This document shows positions 1 to 5,206 of a stretch of 5,501 bases of DNA, one piece after another. The position numbers and the translations under genes were made by a program. Every line of letters starts with the position of its first letter. Within the stretch, counting starts at the first letter, position 1. This DNA is from Acidobacteriaceae bacterium (GTDB taxonomy: Bacteria > Acidobacteriota > Terriglobia > Terriglobales > Acidobacteriaceae): assembly GCA_025462805.1 (NCBI GenBank), contig JAOAPJ010000439.1:1-5501 (forward strand), written 5' to 3'. The notes under the pieces are model-generated. The model was given only the letters and a program-made list of their open reading frames with translations. It did no database searches and was not told the origin of the DNA.

Positions 1-2
1 AC

Positions 3-143
3 CCCGATGGCACACGCGCCTTCGTCGCCTGCACCCCGGACAACTACGTCACCGTCATCGATCTCGATTCGCTCACGGTCCTGGGCAAGATCGACGCCGG
101 CCCGGAACCCGACGGCCTCGCCTGGGCCGTGAGGATGCCGTAG
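3..143 (+). CDS. C-terminal fragment of a YVTN/YncE-like beta-propeller protein (5' end outside window)
   Basis: The frame starting at base 3 is open from the window edge to a TAG at 141-143 and gives 46 residues. It contains PDGTRAFVA, then NYVTVIDLDS and LGKIDAGPEPDGLAW. The pattern of PDG, a short strand, VxVIDL and a G.xP.G turn is the signature of a YVTN/NHL-type propeller blade, as in YncE-like surface or periplasmic proteins. The fragment ends soon after a blade, as expected for the last blade of such a protein. Codon choice (mostly C-ending) matches the genes downstream. Blade number, signal peptide and substrate cannot be judged because the rest lies upstream. It is separated from pqqA by 278 nt, so it is probably a separate transcription unit; a link to PQQ-dependent metabolism is possible but not shown. 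Confidence 0.72.
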   Translation, partial: PDGTRAFVACTPDNYVTVIDLDSLTVLGKIDAGPEPDGLAWAVRMP

Positions 144-312
144 GGACACATTGCAAGCTCGGACCAGCCTTCCTCGCTGAGTCCATTGCTCGCGAGGTAA
201 TTTCAGGCTTCTGTAATAAAAGCACTCGACTTGGTCGCGAATCACTCCACCGGTTACTTCTGCCGGGCTGTCCGGTACCCTTCGCCACCAGATCGCCGCT
301 GATGGACGCCGA

Positions 313-327
313 GAATACTGGATATTC
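313..327. repeat. Palindrome GAATA-N5-TATTC upstream of pqqA
   Basis: A perfect inverted repeat with 5-bp arms and a 5-bp centre (GAATACTGGATATTC) lies 95 nt before the pqqA start in otherwise non-coding sequence. The size and symmetry would suit a half-site pair for a dimeric regulator. Short palindromes of this size also occur by chance, so the regulatory role is inference only. Confidence 0.3.
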
Positions 328-410
328 CACCGCGACTTGCGCTAACGTCGAAGCGTCAGAGCCACAAAAGAGCATCTGACAGCAATACAAGTTTCAGATA
401 GTCCCCAACT

Positions 411-415
411 AGGAG
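411..415 (+). promoter_or_regulatory. Ribosome binding site of pqqA
   Basis: AGGAG stands 6 nt before the ATG at 422. It is the clearest Shine-Dalgarno sequence in the operon and fits the need for high expression of the precursor peptide, which is consumed one molecule per PQQ. It also decides the pqqA start. Confidence 0.75.
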
Positions 416-421
416 CACACA

Positions 422-508
422 ATGAACACGAAGGTCTGGACCTGCCCTGATTTCCAGGAAGTACGCCTTGGTTGTGAGATCAACTGTTACGAACCAGCAG
501 AGATCTAA
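422..508 (+). CDS. pqqA: PqqA, PQQ precursor peptide
   Basis: This 28-residue gene encodes the ribosomal peptide from which PQQ is built. The sequence begins MNTKVWTCPDFQEV and continues RLGCEINCYEPAEI. The family hallmark ExxxY is present as E19-I-N-C-Y23; these are the glutamate and tyrosine whose carbons PqqE joins and which become the PQQ skeleton. The surrounding pattern (a Glu/Val/Gly stretch before the motif and an acidic AEI tail after it) matches the longer form of PqqA known from methylotrophs. The start has a strong AGGAG, and pqqB follows 3 nt after the stop. Unusual points are three cysteines (C8, C18, C22), two of them directly before Glu19 and Tyr23. The function is well supported because the rest of the pathway follows in order. 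Confidence 0.93.
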   Translation: MNTKVWTCPDFQEVRLGCEINCYEPAEI

Positions 509-511
509 CGC

Positions 512-1429
512 TTGCTGTCGTTGAAGCTGATTGGAACGGCTGCCGGAGGCGGTGTTCCTCAGTGGAACTGCGCCTGCTCTGTGTGCCAGCTTTGCCGGAG
601 CAATCCGCAGCGCGTCACCCCGCGACTCCAGACGCAGGCTGTGTTTTCGTCTGACGCGAGGCGCTGGTTCCTGATCAACGCCTCCCCAGACCTGCGTCTT
701 CAGATCGAGGGCAATCCGGAGCTGCACCCATCCCCGGATCGCGCTGCCTCCGGCGGCAACCGGCGAGGTACGCCGATCTGCGGCATCGTTCTAACCGGCG
801 CCGACCTCGATCAGGTGCTTGGGGTATTGCTGCTGCGGGAGTTCCAGCCGCTCACCATCTACGCCACCCCCCTCGTCCGTCGAGTGCTCGAGAGCAACAG
901 CTTTTTCCAGATGCTCAGGCGCGTCCGCAACCAGTTGACCTGGGTCGACATCTCTCCAGGCGTGCCCTTCCTCCTCGATGAAGTGACCTGCCTTCCCATA
1001 CCGCTCGGGGGCTCGCTGCCGTATTACGCGCGCGAGTTCGAGACCGGCGAAGCAGGCCAGGCAAGCCTCGGGCTGGTGCTCGAGTCGGACGGCAGACGCG
1101 TCGCATACACACCCTCGCTTCCTGAAATCACTCAGGAGTGGCTGGATGTCTACAGCTCGTGCGACGTCATCCTGGTCGACGGCACTTTCTGGAGCGACAA
1201 CGAATTGAACCGCACGCATGCAGCCACGCCCAACGCACGCGACATCGGGCATCTCCCGATCAGTGGTGACGATGGCACCATCGCGTTGCTGCGCACCGTG
1301 ACGCGCCCCCGCAAGGTCTTCGTGCACATCAACAACACCAACCCCATCCTGGATCGACAGAGCCCTGAGCACGCCTTTGTACGCAACGCCGGCTGGGAGG
1401 TTGCATCGGACGGATGGCGCCTGACCTGA
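512..1429 (+). CDS. pqqB: PqqB, metallo-beta-lactamase-fold PQQ biosynthesis enzyme
   Basis: PqqB belongs to the metallo-beta-lactamase fold and is reported to hydroxylate the cross-linked Glu-Tyr diamino acid before PqqC acts. The 305 residues match the usual family length. Clear signatures are GTAAGGGVPQWNC near residues 8-20, the cysteine cluster C20, C22, C25, C28 (structural metal site), INASPDLRLQI at 55-65, LLLREFQPLTIYATP at 106-120, LVDGTFW at 221-227, IGHLPISGDDG at 245-255 and VHINNTNP at 271-278. Residues 97-101 read ADLDQ, whereas the family usually has a DxDH-type motif, so the metal-site His is replaced by Gln101; His272 remains. There is no ATG: TTG at 512 gives the expected short N-terminus before GTAAGGG and lies 3 nt after pqqA, with only a weak AGAGA upstream, suggesting translational coupling. 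TTG at 521 is an alternative. The 3' end overlaps pqqC by 16 nt if the upstream pqqC start is used. Confidence 0.94.
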   Translation: MLSLKLIGTAAGGGVPQWNCACSVCQLCRSNPQRVTPRLQTQAVFSSDARRWFLINASPDLRLQIEGNPELHPSPDRAASGGNRRGTPICGIVLTGADLDQVLGVLLLREFQPLTIYATPLVRRVLESNSFFQMLRRVRNQLTWVDISPGVPFLLDEVTCLPIPLGGSLPYYAREFETGEAGQASLGLVLESDGRRVAYTPSLPEITQEWLDVYSSCDVILVDGTFWSDNELNRTHAATPNARDIGHLPISGDDGTIALLRTVTRPRKVFVHINNTNPILDRQSPEHAFVRNAGWEVASDGWRLT

Positions 1430-2187
1430 ACATGCCGCACCACTCTCCGGACGACTCCGCAGATCGCCTCCTGACGGCCGACGAGCTTCGCGCACGGCTC
1501 CAGGCTGTCGGAGAGGCGCGCTACCATCATCGCCATCCCTTTCATCTGCGCATGCACCGGGGTGAACTCTCCCGCGGACAGATGCAGGCGTGGGCGCTGA
1601 ATCGCTACTACTACCAGAGCCGCATTCCTATCAAGGACGCGCTCGTGCTCGCCCGCAGCGACGACCCCGCCTTTCGCCGCGTGTGGCGCAAACGCATCCT
1701 CGATCACGACGGCGATACCAGCGGCTATGGCGGAATCGAGAAGTGGATTCAGCTCGCCGAATCGACGGGCCTGCCCCGCGCCCAGGTGATCTCCTGCTCC
1801 GGCATCCTGCCCGGCGTACGCTATGCCGTAGATGCGTATCTGTCGCTGGTACGAGACAGCCCGCTGCTCGTTGCCGTCGCATCGTCCCTCACCGAGCTCT
1901 TCTCGCGCGACCTCATCTCCCTGCGCATGGACCGGCTGCGCGAGCACTACCCCTATCTCGCGAACGGCCTCGCCTACTTCGAAGGACGACTCACCCAGGC
2001 TCCGGAGGATGCTGCCTTCGCGCTCGATTACGTTTGCTCCCATGCCGCTACGCGGCAGCAGCAGGAAGCTGTCATTCACGCCCTCGCCCGAAAATGCGAG
2101 ATCCTCTGGGCGCAGCTCGATGCCATCGATTACGCTTACGTCCAGCCTGGCAGCATCCCGCCCGGCTGCTTTGTTCCTCAGGTGTAA
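1414..2187 (+). CDS. pqqC: PqqC, pyrroloquinoline-quinone synthase
   Basis: PqqC catalyses the last step, a cofactor-free ring closure and multi-electron oxidation using O2. The 257-residue protein is all-helical TenA/PqqC type. Aligning by eye with Klebsiella PqqC, I find equivalents of most active-site residues: Y37 and H38 in ARYHHRHPF, R64 and Q68 in NRYYYQ, H98 in LDHDG, E161 in SSLTELF, Y188 and R192 in AYFEGRLTQAP, and K227 in RKCEILWAQLDA. The position equivalent to His154 is Ile168 (TELFSRDLI). I recall Ile at this place in methylotroph PqqCD too, so it is probably a subfamily trait. The ATG at 1414 has GGGAGG 13 nt upstream and overlaps pqqB by 16 nt; an ATG at 1432, 2 nt after the pqqB stop, would give 251 residues and is equally plausible. 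The pqqD domain is a separate gene here, not a PqqCD fusion. Confidence 0.95.
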   Translation: MAPDLNMPHHSPDDSADRLLTADELRARLQAVGEARYHHRHPFHLRMHRGELSRGQMQAWALNRYYYQSRIPIKDALVLARSDDPAFRRVWRKRILDHDGDTSGYGGIEKWIQLAESTGLPRAQVISCSGILPGVRYAVDAYLSLVRDSPLLVAVASSLTELFSRDLISLRMDRLREHYPYLANGLAYFEGRLTQAPEDAAFALDYVCSHAATRQQQEAVIHALARKCEILWAQLDAIDYAYVQPGSIPPGCFVPQV

Positions 2188-2189
2188 CC

Positions 2190-2450
2190 ATGGAACTCAC
2201 CGCCATCCCTCGTCTTGCCCCCGGCTGCCGCCTGCATCCCACCGACGCCATGCTCCTCGTCCCCGAAGGCGCATTGCAGCTCTCCGGTCCTGCTCGGGAC
2301 ATCCTGCTCGAGATCGATGGTTCACGTACTGTGACCGCGGTCATCGAACGGCTCCTGGTCCAGTATCCCGGCGCCAGCTCTGCCGAAATCGGCCGCGACG
2401 TTTGCGCGCTGCTCGACCGCATGCAGCAGCGCGGTGTGGTCCGGATCTAG
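2190..2450 (+). CDS. pqqD: PqqD, PqqA-binding peptide chaperone
   Basis: This 86-residue protein is a RiPP recognition element: it binds the PqqA peptide and presents it to PqqE. Family features are IPRLAPGCRLH at 6-16, the core VPEGALQLSGPA at 24-35, then IDGSRTV at 42-48 and a C-terminal helical part ending LDRMQQRGVV. The length is slightly short but within the range for free-standing PqqD. The ATG lies 2 nt after the pqqC stop, with AGG 7 nt upstream, and the gene ends 3 nt before pqqE. The order C-D-E with near-zero gaps implies co-translation, which suits a chaperone acting in a ternary complex with PqqE and PqqA. The function call is secure from sequence plus context. Confidence 0.93.
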   Translation: MELTAIPRLAPGCRLHPTDAMLLVPEGALQLSGPARDILLEIDGSRTVTAVIERLLVQYPGASSAEIGRDVCALLDRMQQRGVVRI

Positions 2451-2453
2451 ACC

Positions 2454-3539
2454 ATGTCATCCGCAGCCACTCTGCCCACCCGCCGCGGTCCCCTCTCCCT
2501 CATCGCGGAGGTCACGCATCGCTGCCCGCTGCACTGTCTCTACTGCTCCAATCCCGTGGAACTGAAGCATGCGGCCGAGGAGCTTCCCGCCGGAGATTGG
2601 CAGCGGGTCTACGCACAGGCTGCCCAACTCGGCGCACTGCACCTCCACCTCACCGGTGGCGAACCCCTCGCCCGTGCCGACCTGCCCGAATTGATCCGCG
2701 CCGGCCGCGATGCCGGCCTCTACGTCAACATGATCACCTCCGGCGTCGGGCTGTCGGAGCCGCGCCTGGCTTCGTTGATGGATGCCGGCCTCGAGCACGT
2801 GCAACTCAGCTTTCAGGACCTCGATGAGAGCAGCGCAAACCACATTGCCGGCACCCGCGCACACGCCCACAAGCTCGCGCTGGTGCCCATTCTCAAGAAG
2901 TTCCCTGTGGCGCTCACCATCAATCTGGTCGTCCATCGTCTCAACCTGGACCGGCTCGCCTCGTTCATCGCGCTGGCAGAGGAGTTCGCTCCCGATCGTC
3001 TCGAGATTGCCCACGTTCAGTACTACGGTTGGGCGCTCCGGAATCGTGCTCTGCTCATGCCCACAGAGCAACAGGTCCAGCAGTCATTGCTCGTCATCGA
3101 GCAGGCGCGTCAACGGCTGCAGGGCAGGATCCACGTGGAGGCCGTCGTCCCTGACTACTTCGGACGATTCCCCAAGGCATGCATGGGAGGCTGGGGCCAG
3201 CAGGTCATCCTGATCGATCCCACCGGGCAGGCGATGCCCTGTCACGCTGCAGCAGTCATCCCCGGCATGCGCTTCCCCAATGTTCGCGAACAGGAACTGT
3301 CGTGGATCTGGCATCACTCGGAGGCTTTTGAGCGCTTTCGTGGCGACGCATGGATGCCCTCCACCTGCCGCGCCTGCCCCCGTAAGGAGCAGGACTTCGG
3401 GGGCTGCCGCTGCCAGGCCCTTCTACTCACCGGCAACGCTGCGGCCATGGATCCCGTCTGCAGCTACAGCCCGGACCACCACTTGCTCGAACCGCTACGC
3501 CTCCCCGCGCACGACGCCCTCCCGATGTGGAGAGGCTGA
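2454..3539 (+). CDS. pqqE: PqqE, radical SAM/SPASM PqqA cross-linking enzyme
   Basis: PqqE joins the Glu and Tyr side chains of PqqA by a radical reaction, the first committed step of PQQ synthesis. The 361 residues show the radical SAM CxxxCxxC as C24, C28, C31 (HRCPLHCLYC), the SAM-binding TGGEP at 67-71, and a C-terminal SPASM region. The auxiliary-cluster ligand set is complete: C243, C263, C315, C318, C328, C330 and C346, plus D324 at the place of the unusual aspartate ligand of the second auxiliary cluster in characterised PqqE (spacing C315 to D324 is nine residues, as there). The length is near the usual 370-380. The ATG is 3 nt after pqqD and has no clear Shine-Dalgarno, so it is probably translated by coupling. 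It is the last gene of the operon; the next gene is 200 nt away. The protein should be cytoplasmic and oxygen-sensitive. Confidence 0.96.
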   Translation: MSSAATLPTRRGPLSLIAEVTHRCPLHCLYCSNPVELKHAAEELPAGDWQRVYAQAAQLGALHLHLTGGEPLARADLPELIRAGRDAGLYVNMITSGVGLSEPRLASLMDAGLEHVQLSFQDLDESSANHIAGTRAHAHKLALVPILKKFPVALTINLVVHRLNLDRLASFIALAEEFAPDRLEIAHVQYYGWALRNRALLMPTEQQVQQSLLVIEQARQRLQGRIHVEAVVPDYFGRFPKACMGGWGQQVILIDPTGQAMPCHAAAVIPGMRFPNVREQELSWIWHHSEAFERFRGDAWMPSTCRACPRKEQDFGGCRCQALLLTGNAAAMDPVCSYSPDHHLLEPLRLPAHDALPMWRG

Positions 3540-3547
3540 TTCTCCCA

Positions 3548-3577
3548 GAGCAACTCCCGAGCAACTGCCAGAGCAAC
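3548..3577. repeat. Three GAGCAAC direct repeats at helical spacing
   Basis: The heptamer GAGCAAC occurs at 3548-3554, 3559-3565 and 3571-3577, so the copies start 11 and 12 nt apart, close to one DNA turn. They begin 9 nt after the pqqE stop codon. The same word also occurs once within pqqE and once within pqqB as ordinary coding sequence. The cluster may be an iterated operator or merely a small tandem duplication. Confidence 0.45.
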
Positions 3578-3584
3578 GCGTTCT

Positions 3585-3629
3585 GGAAAACGCAGGAGCC
3601 CCTGCCGCAGGCTCCTCCCGAAGTTTTCC
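3585..3629 (+). terminator. Two-part inverted repeat after pqqE; possible weak terminator or REP-like hairpin
   Basis: GGAAAAC at 3585-3591 pairs perfectly with GTTTTCC at 3623-3629, and inside it GGAGCC at 3595-3600 pairs with GGCTCC at 3610-3615 around a 9-nt loop. The two stems are separated by unpaired 3- and 7-nt stretches. It starts 46 nt after pqqE, where a terminator or mRNA 3'-end stabiliser would be expected. There is no run of T after the outer stem; the inner stem alone is followed by TTTT only after 8 nt. It is therefore a poor fit to a classical intrinsic terminator. Confidence 0.4.
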
Positions 3630-3747
3630 CAACCCCTGGTTCTCTGACGTTGGCTGTATGACAGCCGAGCTCCCCTCCCCGACCCTCGGCCGCCGGCCCC
3701 GTCATCCCCCGTTCCCATCGCTCATGGCACAATCAACACCGAACCCC

Positions 3748-4761
3748 ATGGCCGACACCACCCAGGGCAACCCCGCCTTCGAGCATCTCCGCGTCTTCCA
3801 CGACGCCGCCCGCGCCCTCACCTCTTCGCTCGATCTCCCCACCATCCTGCGCAGCATTCTCGAGCAGATGGAGCGCTACTTCCGGCCGGAAAGCTGGTCT
3901 CTCCTCATGGTCGATGAGCAGCAGCACGATCTCTACTTCGTGCTCGCCCGCGGCCTCTCCGACGAGACCCTGCATAAAATCCGCATCCCTCTCGGCACCG
4001 GCATGGTGGGCTGGGTCGCGCTGCATGGCGAGCCGCTCATCACCACCGATGACGAGCGCCCCGCCGCGCTCACCGATATCGCGCAGAAGCACTCCACCAT
4101 CTGCCTCCCGCTGCGCTCCCGCGAGCGCACCCTCGGCGTGCTCCAGATCAGCCATGTCGAGCCCCTCGCCCTCTCCGAAGAGGCCATCACCTTCCTTTAC
4201 ATCCTCTGCGACTACGCCGCCATCGCCATCGAGAACGCCCGCGCCGTCGCCCGCATTCAGGAGCTCACCATCACCGATGACGTGACCGAGCTCTACAACG
4301 CACGCCACCTCGCCGCCTCCCTGCCCCTCGAGCTCGAGCGCGCCAAGCGCTTCGGCACTGAAGTCAGCCTCATCTTCCTCGACATCGACTACTTCAAGCG
4401 AGTCAATGATGAGCATGGCCACGCGATCGGCACGCGCGCCCTGACCGAAGTCGCCGAAGTCATTCGCAAGACCATGCGCAACGTCGATGTCTGCTTCCGC
4501 TATGGCGGCGATGAGTTCGTCATCGTGCTCCCCCAGACCACGAGCTCCGCTGGTGCCAAGGCCGCGAACCGCCTGCTGGTCGCGTTACGCGCGCGCCGCT
4601 TCCTCAGCGCAGAGGCCATTCCGCTGCGTCTCAGCGCCAGCCTCGGTGTCGCCAGCTATCCGGCAGACGCCACCACAGCCGCCGAGCTGCTCGACTGCGC
4701 CGATCGCCGCATGTACCTGATCAAAAACTCCACCCGCGACGACATCGCCACCCAAGGCTGA
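3748..4761 (+). CDS. GAF-GGDEF diguanylate cyclase (c-di-GMP synthase)
   Basis: With the start at 3748 the protein has 337 residues and no membrane segment. Residues about 20-165 form a GAF sensor domain (LGTGMVGWVALHGEPL at 82-97, LPLRSRERTLGVLQI at 120-134, AIAIENARA at 158-166). Residues about 170-330 form a GGDEF domain making c-di-GMP from two GTP: DDVTELYNARHL at 177-188, the metal-ligand stretch LDIDYFKRVND at 211-221, and the active site RYGGDEF at 251-257. The inhibitory I-site RxxD is intact (R244, D247, five residues before GGDEF). The usual GHxxGD reads GHAIGT (D to T at 229) and TGLYN reads TELYN, which I associate with a GAF-GGDEF group seen in Acidobacteriota and some delta-proteobacteria. 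Upstream in-frame ATGs at 3658 and 3724 would add 30 or 8 residues of low-complexity sequence; no start has a good ribosome binding site. The ligand of the GAF domain is unknown. A role linked to PQQ is not supported beyond adjacency. Confidence 0.88.
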   Translation: MADTTQGNPAFEHLRVFHDAARALTSSLDLPTILRSILEQMERYFRPESWSLLMVDEQQHDLYFVLARGLSDETLHKIRIPLGTGMVGWVALHGEPLITTDDERPAALTDIAQKHSTICLPLRSRERTLGVLQISHVEPLALSEEAITFLYILCDYAAIAIENARAVARIQELTITDDVTELYNARHLAASLPLELERAKRFGTEVSLIFLDIDYFKRVNDEHGHAIGTRALTEVAEVIRKTMRNVDVCFRYGGDEFVIVLPQTTSSAGAKAANRLLVALRARRFLSAEAIPLRLSASLGVASYPADATTAAELLDCADRRMYLIKNSTRDDIATQG

Positions 4762-4810
4762 CCGCGAGCCAGCGTTCAGCATGAAGCATCAGTGCAGCGG
4801 AATGCGGGAT

Positions 4811-5206
4811 TTAGACAAGCTGGAAGTGTGCGAGCCGTGAAGCCTTCTTGTCGAACGAGAGAGTGACCCGGCACCCCGCCCATGCATTGATCGCAGCGAT
4901 GAGCGCGTCGGCAAAAGTACCCCGCCCTGCCTTTACAACGGTCATCGCCGTGAACACTTCCTGCTCGTTCTGGACCACGAGGCTGTCCGCCTGCAAAATC
5001 CGTTCGATCGCGGCAGCTATCTCTAGGTGCGACATCCTATAGGCACGCTCCAGCACCCACGCCGCCTCCACCATGGTCACCAGGCTGAGAAAGCCGGGAT
5101 TGGCCTCCGTCAGCCGATGCTCGAAAATCTGTGTGGCTTTGCGCGATTGCATCGCATCATCCTGGGCCAAATAGCGCACGAGGATGTTCGTATCGAGCCC
5201 GATCAC
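4811..5206 (-). CDS. vapC: VapC-like PIN-domain ribonuclease toxin
   Basis: This 131-residue protein is a PIN-domain RNase, the toxin of a type II toxin-antitoxin pair; VapC toxins cleave tRNA or rRNA in a Mg2+-dependent way. The four acidic active-site residues are all in place: D5 in GLDTNILVRYL, E47 in VTMVEAAWVLER, D100 in TFADALIAA, and D119 in LSFDKKASRL. Length is normal, and nothing suggests inactivation. The start is GTG, overlapping the antitoxin stop by 4 nt (GTGA), so translation is probably coupled and the toxin stays below the antitoxin level. The gene converges on the diguanylate cyclase, ending 49 nt from it. Codon use is more mixed than in the pqq genes (more T- and A-ending codons), compatible with acquisition by transfer. 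Confidence 0.92.
   Translation of the reverse strand: MIGLDTNILVRYLAQDDAMQSRKATQIFEHRLTEANPGFLSLVTMVEAAWVLERAYRMSHLEIAAAIERILQADSLVVQNEQEVFTAMTVVKAGRGTFADALIAAINAWAGCRVTLSFDKKASRLAHFQLV

Larger units (their letters stand above)
144..421. other. Non-coding spacer upstream of pqqA, probable pqq promoter region
   Basis: This 278-nt stretch has no credible gene: the open frames across it on the minus strand lack family-like sequence and run into flanking coding regions. It is visibly less GC-rich than the genes, as expected for a control region. It should contain the pqqA promoter, but I cannot place it firmly. Candidates are a TGTAAT -10-like hexamer at 212-217 without a well-spaced -35, and a CTGACA at 376-381 followed 15 nt later by GATAGT at 397-402, which would leave a very short leader. 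A small palindrome lies at 313-327. No U-tract terminator for the upstream gene is visible. Confidence 0.6.
3540..3747. other. Spacer after pqqE with short direct repeats and a hairpin
   Basis: About 200 nt separate pqqE from the most likely start of the diguanylate cyclase. The frame of the cyclase stays open back through this spacer and into pqqE, but the residues it would encode are Pro/Ala/Arg-rich and unlike any domain. It holds three GAGCAAC heptamers right after the pqqE stop and an interrupted hairpin at 3585-3629. No canonical promoter or Shine-Dalgarno was found before the candidate cyclase starts at 3658, 3724 or 3748. Confidence 0.5.

Noticed and set aside
73..390. 105-codon open frame on the minus strand in the pqqA upstream region
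   Set aside because: It overlaps the end of the propeller gene, has Arg/Pro-rich low-complexity sequence and shows no family resemblance.
791..1495. 234-codon open frame on the minus strand across pqqB and pqqC
   Set aside because: It lies opposite clearly conserved PqqB residues and its translation resembles no family; it is a shadow caused by high GC.
1150..2079. 309-codon open frame on the minus strand opposite pqqB/pqqC
   Set aside because: It is fully antisense to conserved PqqB and PqqC motifs, with no recognisable domain.
1832..2827. 331-codon open frame on the plus strand across pqqC, pqqD and pqqE
   Set aside because: It is Arg/Pro/Ser-rich out-of-frame translation of three confidently assigned genes.
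3725..3742. TGGCAC resembling the -24 half of a sigma-54 promoter before the diguanylate cyclase
   Set aside because: The -12 half is missing: at the right distance the sequence reads ACACC rather than TTGC.
3280..3747. Long N-terminal extension of the diguanylate cyclase reaching into pqqE
   Set aside because: The extra residues are Pro/Ala/Arg/Ser-rich with no domain and partly overlap the pqqE coding end, so the start is placed downstream.
3733..4422. 229-codon Gly/Glu-rich open frame on the minus strand opposite the GAF-GGDEF gene
   Set aside because: Gly/Glu/Val/Ala-rich composition is typical of the antisense frame of a GC-rich gene; the plus-strand protein has intact motifs.
4762..4810. 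Possible bidirectional terminator between the convergent cyclase and toxin genes
   Set aside because: Only very short imperfect inverted repeats are present, without T- or A-runs.
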